Source: Sphingomicrobium sp. (GTDB lineage Bacteria > Pseudomonadota > Alphaproteobacteria > Sphingomonadales > Sphingomonadaceae). From it: a stretch of 46,180 bases of DNA. Shown here one piece after another: positions 1-6,613 of this stretch (position 1 is the stretch's first letter; each line of letters opens with the position of its first letter). A program made the translations under genes and the position numbers. Under the pieces are notes generated by a model that saw only the letters and a list, made by a program, of their open reading frames with translations, had not been told where the DNA came from and did not search any database. Location: NCBI GenBank assembly GCA_025450755.1, contig JANWLR010000024.1, positions 1-46,180 on the forward strand, read 5' to 3'.

Positions 1-176
1 GCGATCGCTTCCGCAAGCTCGTCCTCTCGCGAGGCCACATGCAGGATTACGGTACGATGTTCCGGAATTTCTACGGCAAGGACCCGGACATTGGCCCGAT
101 GCTCGAGGACAAGGGCTTCACGGCGCCTGCCGAGCCCACCGCGGCCCCAACACCGAAGCCCGGCGAAAAAGGCTGA
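1..176 (+). CDS. Peptidyl-dipeptidase Dcp-like M3 metallopeptidase, C-terminal end (partial)
   Basis: Only the last 57 codons are present, read from base 3 to a TGA at 174-176. The visible protein has RFRKLVLSRG followed by YGTMFRNFYGKDPDIGPML, which matches the C-terminal signature of the M3 family peptidyl-dipeptidase Dcp (a VLSRG turn, a short helix, then GxDPxxxPML near the end). The zinc-binding HExxH motif lies upstream of the window and cannot be checked. Family members remove C-terminal dipeptides from oligopeptides in the cytoplasm or periplasm. A Pro/Ala/Lys-rich tail of about 17 residues follows the conserved end and is probably disordered. OligopeptidaseA-type M3 enzymes are an alternative, but they usually lack this exact ending. 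Confidence 0.75.
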   Translation, partial: DRFRKLVLSRGHMQDYGTMFRNFYGKDPDIGPMLEDKGFTAPAEPTAAPTPKPGEKG

Positions 177-206
177 CAGGCGACTCCCTGGAGGAGCCTT
201 TCAGCC
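171..206 (+). terminator. Stem-loop at the end of the M3 peptidase gene
   Basis: GGCTGA (171-176, containing the stop codon) can pair with TCAGCC (201-206), and the interior AGGC/CTCC segments pair imperfectly with GGAG/GCCT. No T-run follows, so this is a possible weak terminator or mRNA-end structure. The 203 bases between this gene and the next hold nothing else I can support. Confidence 0.3.
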
Positions 207-379
207 ATAACGCCCTAACTGTCGGACCAATCGGTTTGACCGACTCGCGAGCGCGGGCGCACTGCTGCTCCGGGCCAGAGTCACCGATCGACTGATGGAA
301 GTCAGCCCGCCAGCGGCCCCAACACGCGACGTCAGCGCCGGTCCTGCCGGCCGGCAAGAACTTGGCGAAAGGACTCGCC

Positions 380-1261
380 ATGACTTACCTCACGTCCAAA
401 GACGGCACCCATATTTTCTACAAGGACTGGGGGCCCAAGACCGCGCAACCGATTGTCTTCCACCACGGCTGGCCGCTCAGTGCTGACGACTGGGACAACC
501 AGATGATGTTCTTCCTTGGGCACGGCTTTCGAGTGATCGCTCACGACCGCCGCGGCCATGGCCGTTCCACCCAGACCGACGGCGGCAACGACATGGACAC
601 CTATGCCGACGACGTAAAGCAGCTGGTGACACAGCTCGACCTCAAGGATGCGATCCACATCGGCCATTCCACGGGAGGCGGCGAAGTCGCGCATTATGTC
701 GCGAGAGCCGAGCCGGACCGGGTCGCCAAGGCTGTGCTGATCGACGCGGTGACACCGCTGGTTGTGAAGACGGAATCGAACCCTGGCGGAACGCCGATGG
801 ACGTGTTCGACGGACTTCGCGAGGCGCTCGCCGCGAACCGCCCGCAATTCTATCTCGATTTCGCAAGCGGCCCCTTCTACGGCTTCAACCGCCCAGGCGC
901 GAAAGTCTCGGAGGGCCTGATCCGCAACTGGTGGCGGCAGGCGATGATGGGCGGAATCCAAGGCCAATATGAGTGCATCAGCGCCTTCTCGGAGACCGAC
1001 TTCACCGAAGACCTGAAACAGATCGATGTTCCGGTGCTGGTGATCCATAGCGAGGACGACCAGATCGTGCCCTATGCGGATTCGGCTCCGCTAGCCGTCA
1101 AGCTGCTTAAGAATGGCAGGCTCAAGACCTACAAGGACCTCCCGCACGGCTGCTTCCAGATCCGGCCCGATCTCATCAACGCGGACATTCTGGCATTCGT
1201 TCGCGGTGAGGAAGAGAAGGCTGCTCCCCAGCCGGCCGTCACTACTCCTGAAATGGCCTGA
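380..1261 (+). CDS. Alpha/beta hydrolase of the non-haem chloroperoxidase (haloperoxidase) type
   Basis: The 293-residue protein has the alpha/beta-hydrolase fold of cofactor-free haloperoxidases/esterases. HHGWP near residue 28 forms the oxyanion region, the nucleophile elbow GHSTGG places Ser at about 97, the acid is in HSEDDQIVP and the His is in LPHGC near the C-terminus, so the catalytic triad is complete. Length is slightly above the usual 275 because of an Ala/Pro-rich tail. ATG at 380 is preferred over a TTG 18 bases upstream because a purine-rich GAAAGGA lies 5-11 bases before it. Family members act as esterases or perhydrolases in the cytoplasm; the natural substrate is unknown. An SDR gene follows 65 bases downstream on the same strand and may be co-transcribed. 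Confidence 0.85.
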   Translation: MTYLTSKDGTHIFYKDWGPKTAQPIVFHHGWPLSADDWDNQMMFFLGHGFRVIAHDRRGHGRSTQTDGGNDMDTYADDVKQLVTQLDLKDAIHIGHSTGGGEVAHYVARAEPDRVAKAVLIDAVTPLVVKTESNPGGTPMDVFDGLREALAANRPQFYLDFASGPFYGFNRPGAKVSEGLIRNWWRQAMMGGIQGQYECISAFSETDFTEDLKQIDVPVLVIHSEDDQIVPYADSAPLAVKLLKNGRLKTYKDLPHGCFQIRPDLINADILAFVRGEEEKAAPQPAVTTPEMA

Positions 1262-1326
1262 ACCGGAGCTGCTGGCCCGGTTGCGGTGCCGGGCCCGCGG
1301 CCCTCAAATGTCCAAGGAGCACCATC

Positions 1327-2115
1327 ATGAAGATCGTTGTCATTGGCGGCACCGGATTGATTGGATCCAAGCTCGTCGAAACGCTCAAGGAACGTGGCCA
1401 TCAACCGCTCGCGGCAGCGCCGAACACCGGCGTCGATACCATTTCGGGCAAAGGTCTCTCCGAGGCCTTGGCCGGGGCCGAAGTCGTTGTCGACGTCTCC
1501 AATTCGCCATCAATGGACGACAAAGCGGCGATGGACTTCTTCCAGACTTCGGGTCGGAACCTAACAGCGGCCGAACAGCGCGCGGGCGCGCGCCATCATG
1601 TCGCGCTGTCGGTGGTCGGGACCGATCGCCTTCAGGCCAGCGGCTACTTTCGTGCGAAGGTTGCGCAGGAGCGGCTTATCGAGACCTCGGACATCCCCTA
1701 TACACTCGTCCACGCCACCCAGTTCTTCGAGTTCATTCGTTCGATCGCCGACACATCGACGGTCGGCGGCGAAGTTCGCGTGCCGCCCGTCAAGTTCCAG
1801 CCGATGGCCGCGCAGGACGTCGCGAGCGCGCTTGCCGATGTCGCCCTTTCAGAGCCGGCGAACGGCATGATCGAGATTGGCGGACCGGAGCAGTTCAGGT
1901 TCGACGAGGCTGTCCACAAGGTCCTGGAACACGATCGCGACCCGCGCCAGGTCATCGCCGATCGGGCCGCGCCTTATTATGGCGTCGAGATCGGCGATTC
2001 GACGCTCATTCCCGGCGTGGACGCAAGATTAGGACGAACCACGCTTGATTGGTGGCTTGCCCACGTTCCTCCTCCGACCCAGCTCAAGACGGCAGTGGCC
2101 GAGGTGGTCCACTAA
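1327..2115 (+). CDS. NmrA-like SDR family NAD(P)-binding oxidoreductase
   Basis: The 262-residue protein opens with KIVVIGGTGLIGSK, a Rossmann GGTGxIG nucleotide-binding motif, and continues with the atypical-SDR layout of NmrA/HSCARG relatives: LSVVGTDR in place of the classical Ser-Tyr-Lys region, then SGYFRAKVAQE with a Tyr-x3-Lys-like arrangement and YTLVHATQFFEF. AAGGAG at 1314-1319 sits 7 bases before the ATG, a good ribosome site. It follows the haloperoxidase-like gene on the same strand, a pairing that suggests a small detoxification or oxidative-stress unit (inference). The substrate cannot be read from sequence; it could be a sensor of the NADP(H) ratio rather than an enzyme. Confidence 0.85.
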   Translation: MKIVVIGGTGLIGSKLVETLKERGHQPLAAAPNTGVDTISGKGLSEALAGAEVVVDVSNSPSMDDKAAMDFFQTSGRNLTAAEQRAGARHHVALSVVGTDRLQASGYFRAKVAQERLIETSDIPYTLVHATQFFEFIRSIADTSTVGGEVRVPPVKFQPMAAQDVASALADVALSEPANGMIEIGGPEQFRFDEAVHKVLEHDRDPRQVIADRAAPYYGVEIGDSTLIPGVDARLGRTTLDWWLAHVPPPTQLKTAVAEVVH

Positions 2116-2137
2116 CCGCGGAAACGCTTTCCGTTCC

Positions 2138-3181
2138 TCAGTTTCGGCCTGACCGCCGGAAACGATAGCGCCCGTGAGATGGCGTCGCCTGGTAGCTCTG
2201 CCCCGAGCTGCAGGTCACTCTGAACGTGCCCGGTGCAGCCGCGTCAACTGCAGCGGCGGAAGCAACCTCTCCGCAGCTATAGCCGATGCGGTTGATCGTG
2301 TGCGCGATGACCGCCTTTGAAAGCGGGAGCTTTGCATCGACTGGCCGTGGCGCCAGCGGATCTGTGGCCGCTGGATCGCTAACGGGCGCGTCAGTCTGAC
2401 CGTCGACTGTGTCACTTTGCGTCGTCGAAGTTCGATCGGTCCGTTGCACATTCGCCGACCTCGATCGGTGCCGCGAAGGGGATCGCCGGACCGGGAACCA
2501 GAAAGCTTTGGTCTGTTCCGCTTGTTCCGGTTGTGGCCGGGCGCTGGTTGGGAAAGCCTGAGGTGACGGCATGGCCGAATGGAGCTTCGCACCCACGCTC
2601 GCTGCCGGCGCCGCCGCTTCCGCCTGGGTCGGTTCCTCATTGTCCCTTGCGGAGAGGCCCAGCACGACGCCAAAGATTCCGGCGCCCAGGACGAGACCGC
2701 CCAGGGCTTGCGCCGGCCGTTTCCAACCGAGCGGCTTGTCTTGAACCTGGCGCAGTCTTTCCTTCTCCGAGCGTCCCAGAGTCAGGAGGTCCTGGATGAC
2801 CGGCTCAAGCGGATCGACCTTGGGCTCGGGCTCGGGCTGTTCGCGCAGTTGCGGCTCTCGAGCGACAGGAGCTTTCTTGGTTTCAGCTTCCTTCGGTTCA
2901 TTTGGGGCGATGAACGGCGTCCATTGCTCTCGCCTTACGGCCATCGTCCACATCGACTGGCGCTTCGGCACGAGGCCGAGCGACCGGTCGTAGTCAGCGC
3001 GTTTGATCCTGTCGCGAAGCGTCTCGTAGGCGATCCACACGTCGGAGGTTGCGCCTGCCGGATGCCAGCGGAATGCCTTCATCTTCCTTGCGAACGCCCG
3101 AGAAATTTCTTCGTCGGCGGCCGCGGGCGTCAGTCCGAGCACATCATAATGGTTAGCCCGTGACTTGACCGCGCCGATCAT
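2138..3181 (-). CDS. J-domain-like membrane protein with degenerate HPD motif
   Basis: The 347-residue protein starts with a DnaJ-like segment (NHYDVLGLTPAAADEEISRAF, helix II basic KMKAF, then RWHPAG, and AYETLRDRIKRADYDRSLG as helix III-IV ending in the usual YDR). The invariant HPD that triggers Hsp70 ATPase reads HPA here. A charged Glu/Pro/Lys linker follows, then one membrane segment (ALGGLVLGAGIFGVVLGLSA, about residue 155), a long Pro/Ser/Thr/Arg-rich region and a compact Cys-containing C-terminal domain (IGYSCGEV...FRVTCSSG). ATG at 3181 has GGGGAGGG about 8 bases upstream; upstream in-frame codons have no such site. The gene converges on the SDR gene; a small CGGAAA/TTTCCG hairpin at 2119-2133 lies between the two stops. 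Real gene, unknown function. Confidence 0.7.
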   Translation of the reverse strand: MIGAVKSRANHYDVLGLTPAAADEEISRAFARKMKAFRWHPAGATSDVWIAYETLRDRIKRADYDRSLGLVPKRQSMWTMAVRREQWTPFIAPNEPKEAETKKAPVAREPQLREQPEPEPKVDPLEPVIQDLLTLGRSEKERLRQVQDKPLGWKRPAQALGGLVLGAGIFGVVLGLSARDNEEPTQAEAAAPAASVGAKLHSAMPSPQAFPTSARPQPEQAEQTKAFWFPVRRSPSRHRSRSANVQRTDRTSTTQSDTVDGQTDAPVSDPAATDPLAPRPVDAKLPLSKAVIAHTINRIGYSCGEVASAAAVDAAAPGTFRVTCSSGQSYQATPSHGRYRFRRSGRN

Positions 3182-3333
3182 GGGTGACCCTCCCCGCAAC
3201 TTCCCGATTCTTAACTGTCGGAGGTTCCCGCTCTTTTCGGAAGAAATCCAGTTCCGCCCGCCGCAAGGCAGCGCCAGTTCACCGGCAATCAGCCGGGCGC
3301 GCGATTCGTGGAACGAAAAGTTAAGCCGCCGAT

Positions 3334-3885
3334 CTAATGCGCGAGCTCGGGCTGCTCCGTGCCCAACAGCTCGTCGAATAAAGAGCGATAGCCAAGCAAG
3401 GCTTTGCGCAGATCCTCGGTCCCGGCGTCGCCATGGGAATGGCGGACAGCGACCTCGTGCGCGGCGCGATAATTGCGCACAAGCGCGGGATGGTCGACCG
3501 AAATATCGGCCGCGCGTTGCTCGAAATCCTGAACCGGATAGCCACGCGCCTTCATGACCTCGGCGACCAGCGCATCGGCGAGCGCGATAGAGCGCTCCGG
3601 ATCGTCCACGAATCGCGCCTGCACCTTCTGCCATTCCTCGGCAAACGCGTCCCGCTCGGCGGGTGGAAGCGGCCTGATATCGAGTTTCTCGACCCGCTTC
3701 TCGCGCTTCAGCAGCTCGGCGTCTGCCTTGGCCTTGCTGCCGCCGGCTGCCTCGACCTGGCGTTCGTACTCGGCTCCGAAATGCTGCTGCAGCCGCTCTC
3801 GCTGGCGGCGGCGAATGATCATGACCGCAATGCCGATGATGACCAGCACGGCGATGATAAGGATGACGATCAGTGTCGGGCTCAT
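3334..3885 (-). CDS. Membrane-anchored hypothetical protein with charged cytoplasmic domain
   Basis: The 183-residue protein has one strong N-terminal membrane helix (TLIVILIIAVLVIIGIAVMI) followed by a basic RRRQRERLQ stop-transfer and a helical, charged soluble region, including EYERQVEAAGG, EWQKVQARFVDDPERSIALADALV and an end near LFDELLGTEQPEL. The layout resembles small membrane proteins next to stress genes in sphingomonads and actinobacteria, but I do not recognise a named family. ATG at 3885 is chosen because GGAGG (minus strand) lies five bases before it; an upstream GTG would overlap that site. It lies 152 bases upstream of the J-domain gene on the same strand, and a possible EcfG-like promoter variant precedes it. 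Confidence 0.7.
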   Translation of the reverse strand: MSPTLIVILIIAVLVIIGIAVMIIRRRQRERLQQHFGAEYERQVEAAGGSKAKADAELLKREKRVEKLDIRPLPPAERDAFAEEWQKVQARFVDDPERSIALADALVAEVMKARGYPVQDFEQRAADISVDHPALVRNYRAAHEVAVRHSHGDAGTEDLRKALLGYRSLFDELLGTEQPELAH

Positions 3886-3923
3886 GCCGGCCTCCACAAG
3901 TCTATCGCCCCCGCCGAGCGCTA

Positions 3924-3948
3924 AACGTTCGGCGGCCGCTGCCGATCC
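3924..3948 (-). promoter_or_regulatory. Possible EcfG-type promoter (one mismatch)
   Basis: Reading the minus strand, GGATC (3948-3944), 16 bases, then CGTT (3927-3924). The alphaproteobacterial general-stress sigma factor EcfG prefers GGAAC-N16/17-CGTT, so this has one mismatch in the -35. A start near 3917 would give a leader of about 30 bases before the ATG at 3885. It parallels the perfect match ahead of the next minus-strand gene upstream, which is the main reason to list it. Confidence 0.3.
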
Positions 3949-3974
3949 GCAGCAGCCTCTGAGATTTGAGGCAT

Positions 3975-4006
3975 AGGCAGCCGATGCATAGCTGCACCGG
4001 CTGCCT
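3975..4006 (-). terminator. Stem-loop after the polyproline lipoprotein gene
   Basis: AGGCAGCC (3975-3982) pairs perfectly with GGCTGCCT (3999-4006), with an inner TGCA/TGCA pairing in the loop. It sits 8 bases beyond the lipoprotein stop codon in the minus direction. There is no clear T-run, so it may be a rho-assisted end or an mRNA-stabilising hairpin. Confidence 0.4.
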
Positions 4007-4013
4007 TAGTCGT

Positions 4014-4286
4014 TTAGCCGCGCTCACCCGCGCGCCGAGGCGGCGGCGGCGGCGGTGGCGGGGGTGGCGGCGGCGGGCAGGTAGTGCCTGCCGGAACGGT
4101 CGTTCCGTCGGGGCAAGTCACCGGCGGAGGCGGCGGTGGCGGAGGCGGCACGGGGCACACCGATCCTGCCGGGACTGTCGTTCCGTCCGGGCATGTGATC
4201 GGAGCCGGTGGCGGCGTCTTTGCGGCGCAGGCAGAAAGCCCGATCGTGACGGCGGCCGTCGTCGCGAGAATGAGCGCTAACCTCAT
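4014..4286 (-). CDS. Small polyproline lipoprotein with duplicated CPDGTTVPAG repeat
   Basis: The 90-residue product starts with a lipoprotein signal peptide (MRLALILATTAAVTIGLSAC, lipobox LSAC, lipidated Cys at residue 20). The mature part is a repeat: CPDGTTVPAGSVCP, a run of nine prolines, CPDGTTVPAGTTCP, then thirteen prolines and a short Arg/Gly tail. The paired cysteines in each repeat unit could form disulphides. ATG at 4286 is preferred to an upstream in-frame start because AAGAGGAGA lies 7-15 bases before it and the signal peptide begins there. An EcfG-type promoter match lies 43-67 bases upstream. The polyproline runs predict strong dependence on elongation factor P. Function unknown; a periplasm-spanning or cell-wall-contacting spacer is a guess. 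Confidence 0.7.
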   Translation of the reverse strand: MRLALILATTAAVTIGLSACAAKTPPPAPITCPDGTTVPAGSVCPVPPPPPPPPPVTCPDGTTVPAGTTCPPPPPPPPPPPPPRRAGERG

Positions 4287-4328
4287 ATATGTCTCTCCTC
4301 TTAGTTTTTCACCCGGTGGCGGCTCGCC

Positions 4329-4353
4329 AACGAAATCGGCGCAGCAACGTTCC
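4329..4353 (-). promoter_or_regulatory. EcfG (general stress sigma factor) promoter
   Basis: On the minus strand GGAAC (4353-4349), exactly 16 bases, then CGTT (4332-4329): a perfect match to the EcfG consensus GGAAC-N16/17-CGTT known from alphaproteobacteria. Transcription would start near 4322, giving a 35-base leader that contains the AAGAGGAGA ribosome site of the lipoprotein gene at 4286. The position relative to a well-supported gene start makes a chance match less likely. Confidence 0.6.
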
Positions 4354-4492
4354 TTGATCAGTAATCCTCTGTTACGCAACCGTTATGACCTTGCCAGCGG
4401 GCGACCTCAAATAAGTCTCCGCAAGCCATTGCGGAGAAGGTCCGGGCTTGGCAGCATCATTCCATGTGGCAGCGCGGTTTCGATAAGGGTCA

Positions 4493-5878
4493 ATGAAGAG
4501 CCTTGTCGATCCGAGCAGAATCTTGTCGCAGGGGTTGGGCGACATCCGAGCCCAATTCGCTGTCCCGACGAGCTTCCCGGCTGAAGTCCTGAGCGAGGCC
4601 GAACGTGCGGCTGTCCGCCCGATCGACGGTCATGCCGATTGGACGGGGCGAGCCTTCGCGACCCTCGATCCGCAAACCTCGACGGATCTCGATCAGGCGT
4701 TCTTAATCGAGCGCTCCGGAGCGGACCTCCTCCTGCATTATGCGATTGCGGAGGTCGCCTGGTTCGTCAGCCCCGATGGCCCATTGGACCACGAGGCATG
4801 GACGCGCGGCGAGACGATCTACATGCCCGACGGCAAGGCGAGCCTTTACCCACCCCGGCTTAGCGAGGATTCTGCAAGCCTGTTGCCGGGTGTCGACCGG
4901 CCTTCGGTCGTGTTCACGGTGAGGATCGACCCGGCTGGGATGCCGTCGCTCGATGGCGCCGTCAGGGCAATCGTCAGGTCGCGGGCCAAGCTCGCCTATG
5001 AAAACGTCACTTCGGCGGACCTGCCGCCCGACTTTGCCGAGCTTTCCGACCGGATCCAGCAGGCCGAGGATGCCCGGGGCGCGGCGCGTGTCGACGCTCC
5101 GCAGCAGGAGTTGGCCGAGGACGCGTCCGGTCGCTTCTCCCTCAGCTTCCGGCCGCAGCTCGAGGCCGAAACGCGCAACGCGGCTATGTCGCTCGCTACC
5201 AATCTCGCCATCGCCGATGTGCTTCTGGAACATCGCACGGGGCTCTTCCGAGTGATGGCCGAACCCGACGAGCGAGCTGTCCATCGCCTGCGCCACACCG
5301 CCAAGGCACTCGGCCTCAATTGGCCGAAGGAAGAGAGCCTCAAGGACTTCGAGCGTCGCCTTGGAAGCGCCAATCCTCGCGAAGCCGCGTTCATGACCGC
5401 AGTTCACCGGGCGGGGCCCCGGGCTTCCTACGCGCCATTCCAGGACGGCGTCCTCCCCTGGCATTCCGCGATGGCCGCCACTTATTGCCACGCAACCGCT
5501 CCGCTTCGGCGCCTGGCCGATCGCTACGTGATCGAAGCCGCACTCCAGATCGCCGGCGGGCAAACCATCTCCGATGAGCTGGGCACCATCTTCCAGCGCT
5601 TGCCGGCGGTCATGGCCAGGACCGACGAAAAGGCGAGCCAGGTCGAACGCGCGACGCTCGATCTTGCCGAAGCCGCGATGCTCCAAGGCCGCGAAGGATC
5701 GCGGTTCGATGCCGTGGTCACCGACGTCGACGAACGCGGAACCCGCATTCAGCTTGTCGATCTCGCGGTCGTTGCCCGGCTCGACGGCAAAGACGCGATG
5801 CCGGGCGACAGGATCGTCGTCGAGTTGGTCAGCGCCGACGTCTCTCACCGGCAAATTGCGTTTCGCCGAATGGCCTAG
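4493..5878 (+). CDS. RNase II/RNB-domain exoribonuclease
   Basis: The 461-residue protein is a short RNase II-family member: the RNB catalytic domain spans roughly residues 40-370 and a C-terminal barrel of about 70 residues (FDAVVTDVDERGTRIQLVD) follows. The metal-binding signature reads TLDPQTSTDLDQAF; the family usually has four Asp in DxxxxxDxDD, and here the fourth is Gln. The second signature TAPLRRLADRYV matches the conserved APLRRYxD loop that holds the 3' end of RNA. N-terminal cold-shock domains of full RNase II/RNase R are missing. Predicted role: 3'-5' degradation of single-stranded RNA in the cytoplasm, if active. A perfect TCTCCGC/GCGGAGA hairpin at 4416-4437 lies in the leader. 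Divergent from the lipoprotein gene; no strong ribosome site is seen. Confidence 0.85.
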   Translation: MKSLVDPSRILSQGLGDIRAQFAVPTSFPAEVLSEAERAAVRPIDGHADWTGRAFATLDPQTSTDLDQAFLIERSGADLLLHYAIAEVAWFVSPDGPLDHEAWTRGETIYMPDGKASLYPPRLSEDSASLLPGVDRPSVVFTVRIDPAGMPSLDGAVRAIVRSRAKLAYENVTSADLPPDFAELSDRIQQAEDARGAARVDAPQQELAEDASGRFSLSFRPQLEAETRNAAMSLATNLAIADVLLEHRTGLFRVMAEPDERAVHRLRHTAKALGLNWPKEESLKDFERRLGSANPREAAFMTAVHRAGPRASYAPFQDGVLPWHSAMAATYCHATAPLRRLADRYVIEAALQIAGGQTISDELGTIFQRLPAVMARTDEKASQVERATLDLAEAAMLQGREGSRFDAVVTDVDERGTRIQLVDLAVVARLDGKDAMPGDRIVVELVSADVSHRQIAFRRMA

Positions 5879-5884
5879 CGAGCT

Positions 5885-6277
5885 TCAACAACGGTTGGGG
5901 AACCGAAACGACCATCGCGCATTTGGGTGACCGGATGCGGTGCGGGGATGTCGCTTTCCCAGGCGCGTAAACGCAGGCCCGTTCAGGACTCCCCTCCGGC
6001 TCTCGGACGGGCCTGCTCGACGACCGGTTGTTCCTAATAAAGAAACCCAGTGCGCGGCGCGGGCCCAGCCCGGCGCAACCATGTGGTCGTGCTCCTCCTC
6101 GAGCGTCCAGCCCTGCTCCAGCTGTTCGCGCCTGGTGTGATCGGTCAGCTTGGCGAGCGCCGGTTCGTTAGCCGTTTCACTTACAAAGAACGTCGCGGGC
6201 AAGCTTGTCAGCAAATAGGCGGATGACATTGCAAGAGAGGTGTTCGAGGCGACGTTCGACACTCCCACAACAAACAC
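5885..6277 (-). pseudogene. Possible remnant of a small phage-type hypothetical gene
   Basis: A minus-strand open frame of 130 codons crosses this stretch. Only its middle part (6053-6133) looks like protein: RREQLEQGWTLEEEHDH followed by WARAA resembles the pattern E-GWTxEHDxxH...ARAA seen in small hypothetical proteins of phages and proteobacteria. The flanks read like random translation of GC-rich DNA and there is no good start or ribosome site. I read it as a possible decayed gene, not a working one. The resemblance is from memory of the pattern and is weak. Confidence 0.22.
5973..6016. repeat. Perfect 10-bp inverted repeat in intergenic DNA
   Basis: GCAGGCCCGT (5973-5982) and ACGGGCCTGC (6007-6016) are perfect complements around a 24-base loop. 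It lies 95 bases past the RNB gene stop and could end transcription from that side, although no T-run follows. The whole stretch 5879-6613 (about 730 bases) has no gene I can support; besides this repeat it holds a possible gene remnant (6053-6133), the rpoA terminator (6422-6451) and a short CTCGACCG/CGGTCGAG hairpin (6529-6549). Confidence 0.45.
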
Positions 6278-6421
6278 TCATCGCGGATAGAAGAAGTCTC
6301 AAGACCTGATCCGCTAGGGGGTTCTTCGACGGAACATACCGTTTCCGCGAGCCAGATCCTGCTCAATTCGTCACGTACCGATCTGAACGGTACAAAAACT
6401 TCGCGAGAAAAAGTGCTTATG

Positions 6422-6451
6422 AAAAAAGGGCCGCCCCAACCGGAGCGGCCC
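6422..6451 (-). terminator. Rho-independent terminator of the rpsM-rpsK-rpoA unit
   Basis: On the minus strand GGGCCGC (6451-6445) pairs with GCGGCCC (6434-6428) around a 10-base loop and is followed directly by six T (6427-6422). This is a strong intrinsic terminator 163 bases beyond the rpoA stop codon, with no gene between. Confidence 0.85.
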
Positions 6452-6613
6452 TTCCTTGTTCCTGAAGTCATCCGTTACGGGCGCGAATTCCGTGACGGCG
6501 GTCCTGTCGTTCTTCGCGGCTTAGGGCGCTCGACCGCAGGCCGGTCGAGGCTTCATCGTCTCTTCGCACTGGCCCCCCGATTGCTCCGCAATCGCTGACC
6601 TGCGCTCGGCACT

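Noticed and set aside
332-1048. Long open frame on the minus strand opposite the haloperoxidase-like gene
   Set aside because: No ribosome site, no recognisable motif; it mirrors the GC-biased codons of the real gene.
1113-2048. Open frame overlapping the haloperoxidase end and the SDR gene in another frame
   Set aside because: Arg/Pro/Ser-rich nonsense-like translation; SDR frame has the motifs and the ribosome site.
3205-3231. GGAAC upstream of the J-domain gene as an EcfG -35
   Set aside because: At 17 bases the next four are CGGG, not CGTT.
4040-4170. Tandem-looking GGC/GGCGGT repeats as a CRISPR or simple repeat array
   Set aside because: They are Pro codons of the lipoprotein gene, with no spacers or repeat units of CRISPR size.
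4703-5854. 383-codon minus-strand frame opposite the RNB gene
   Set aside because: Antisense shadow; RNB motifs on the plus strand are clear.
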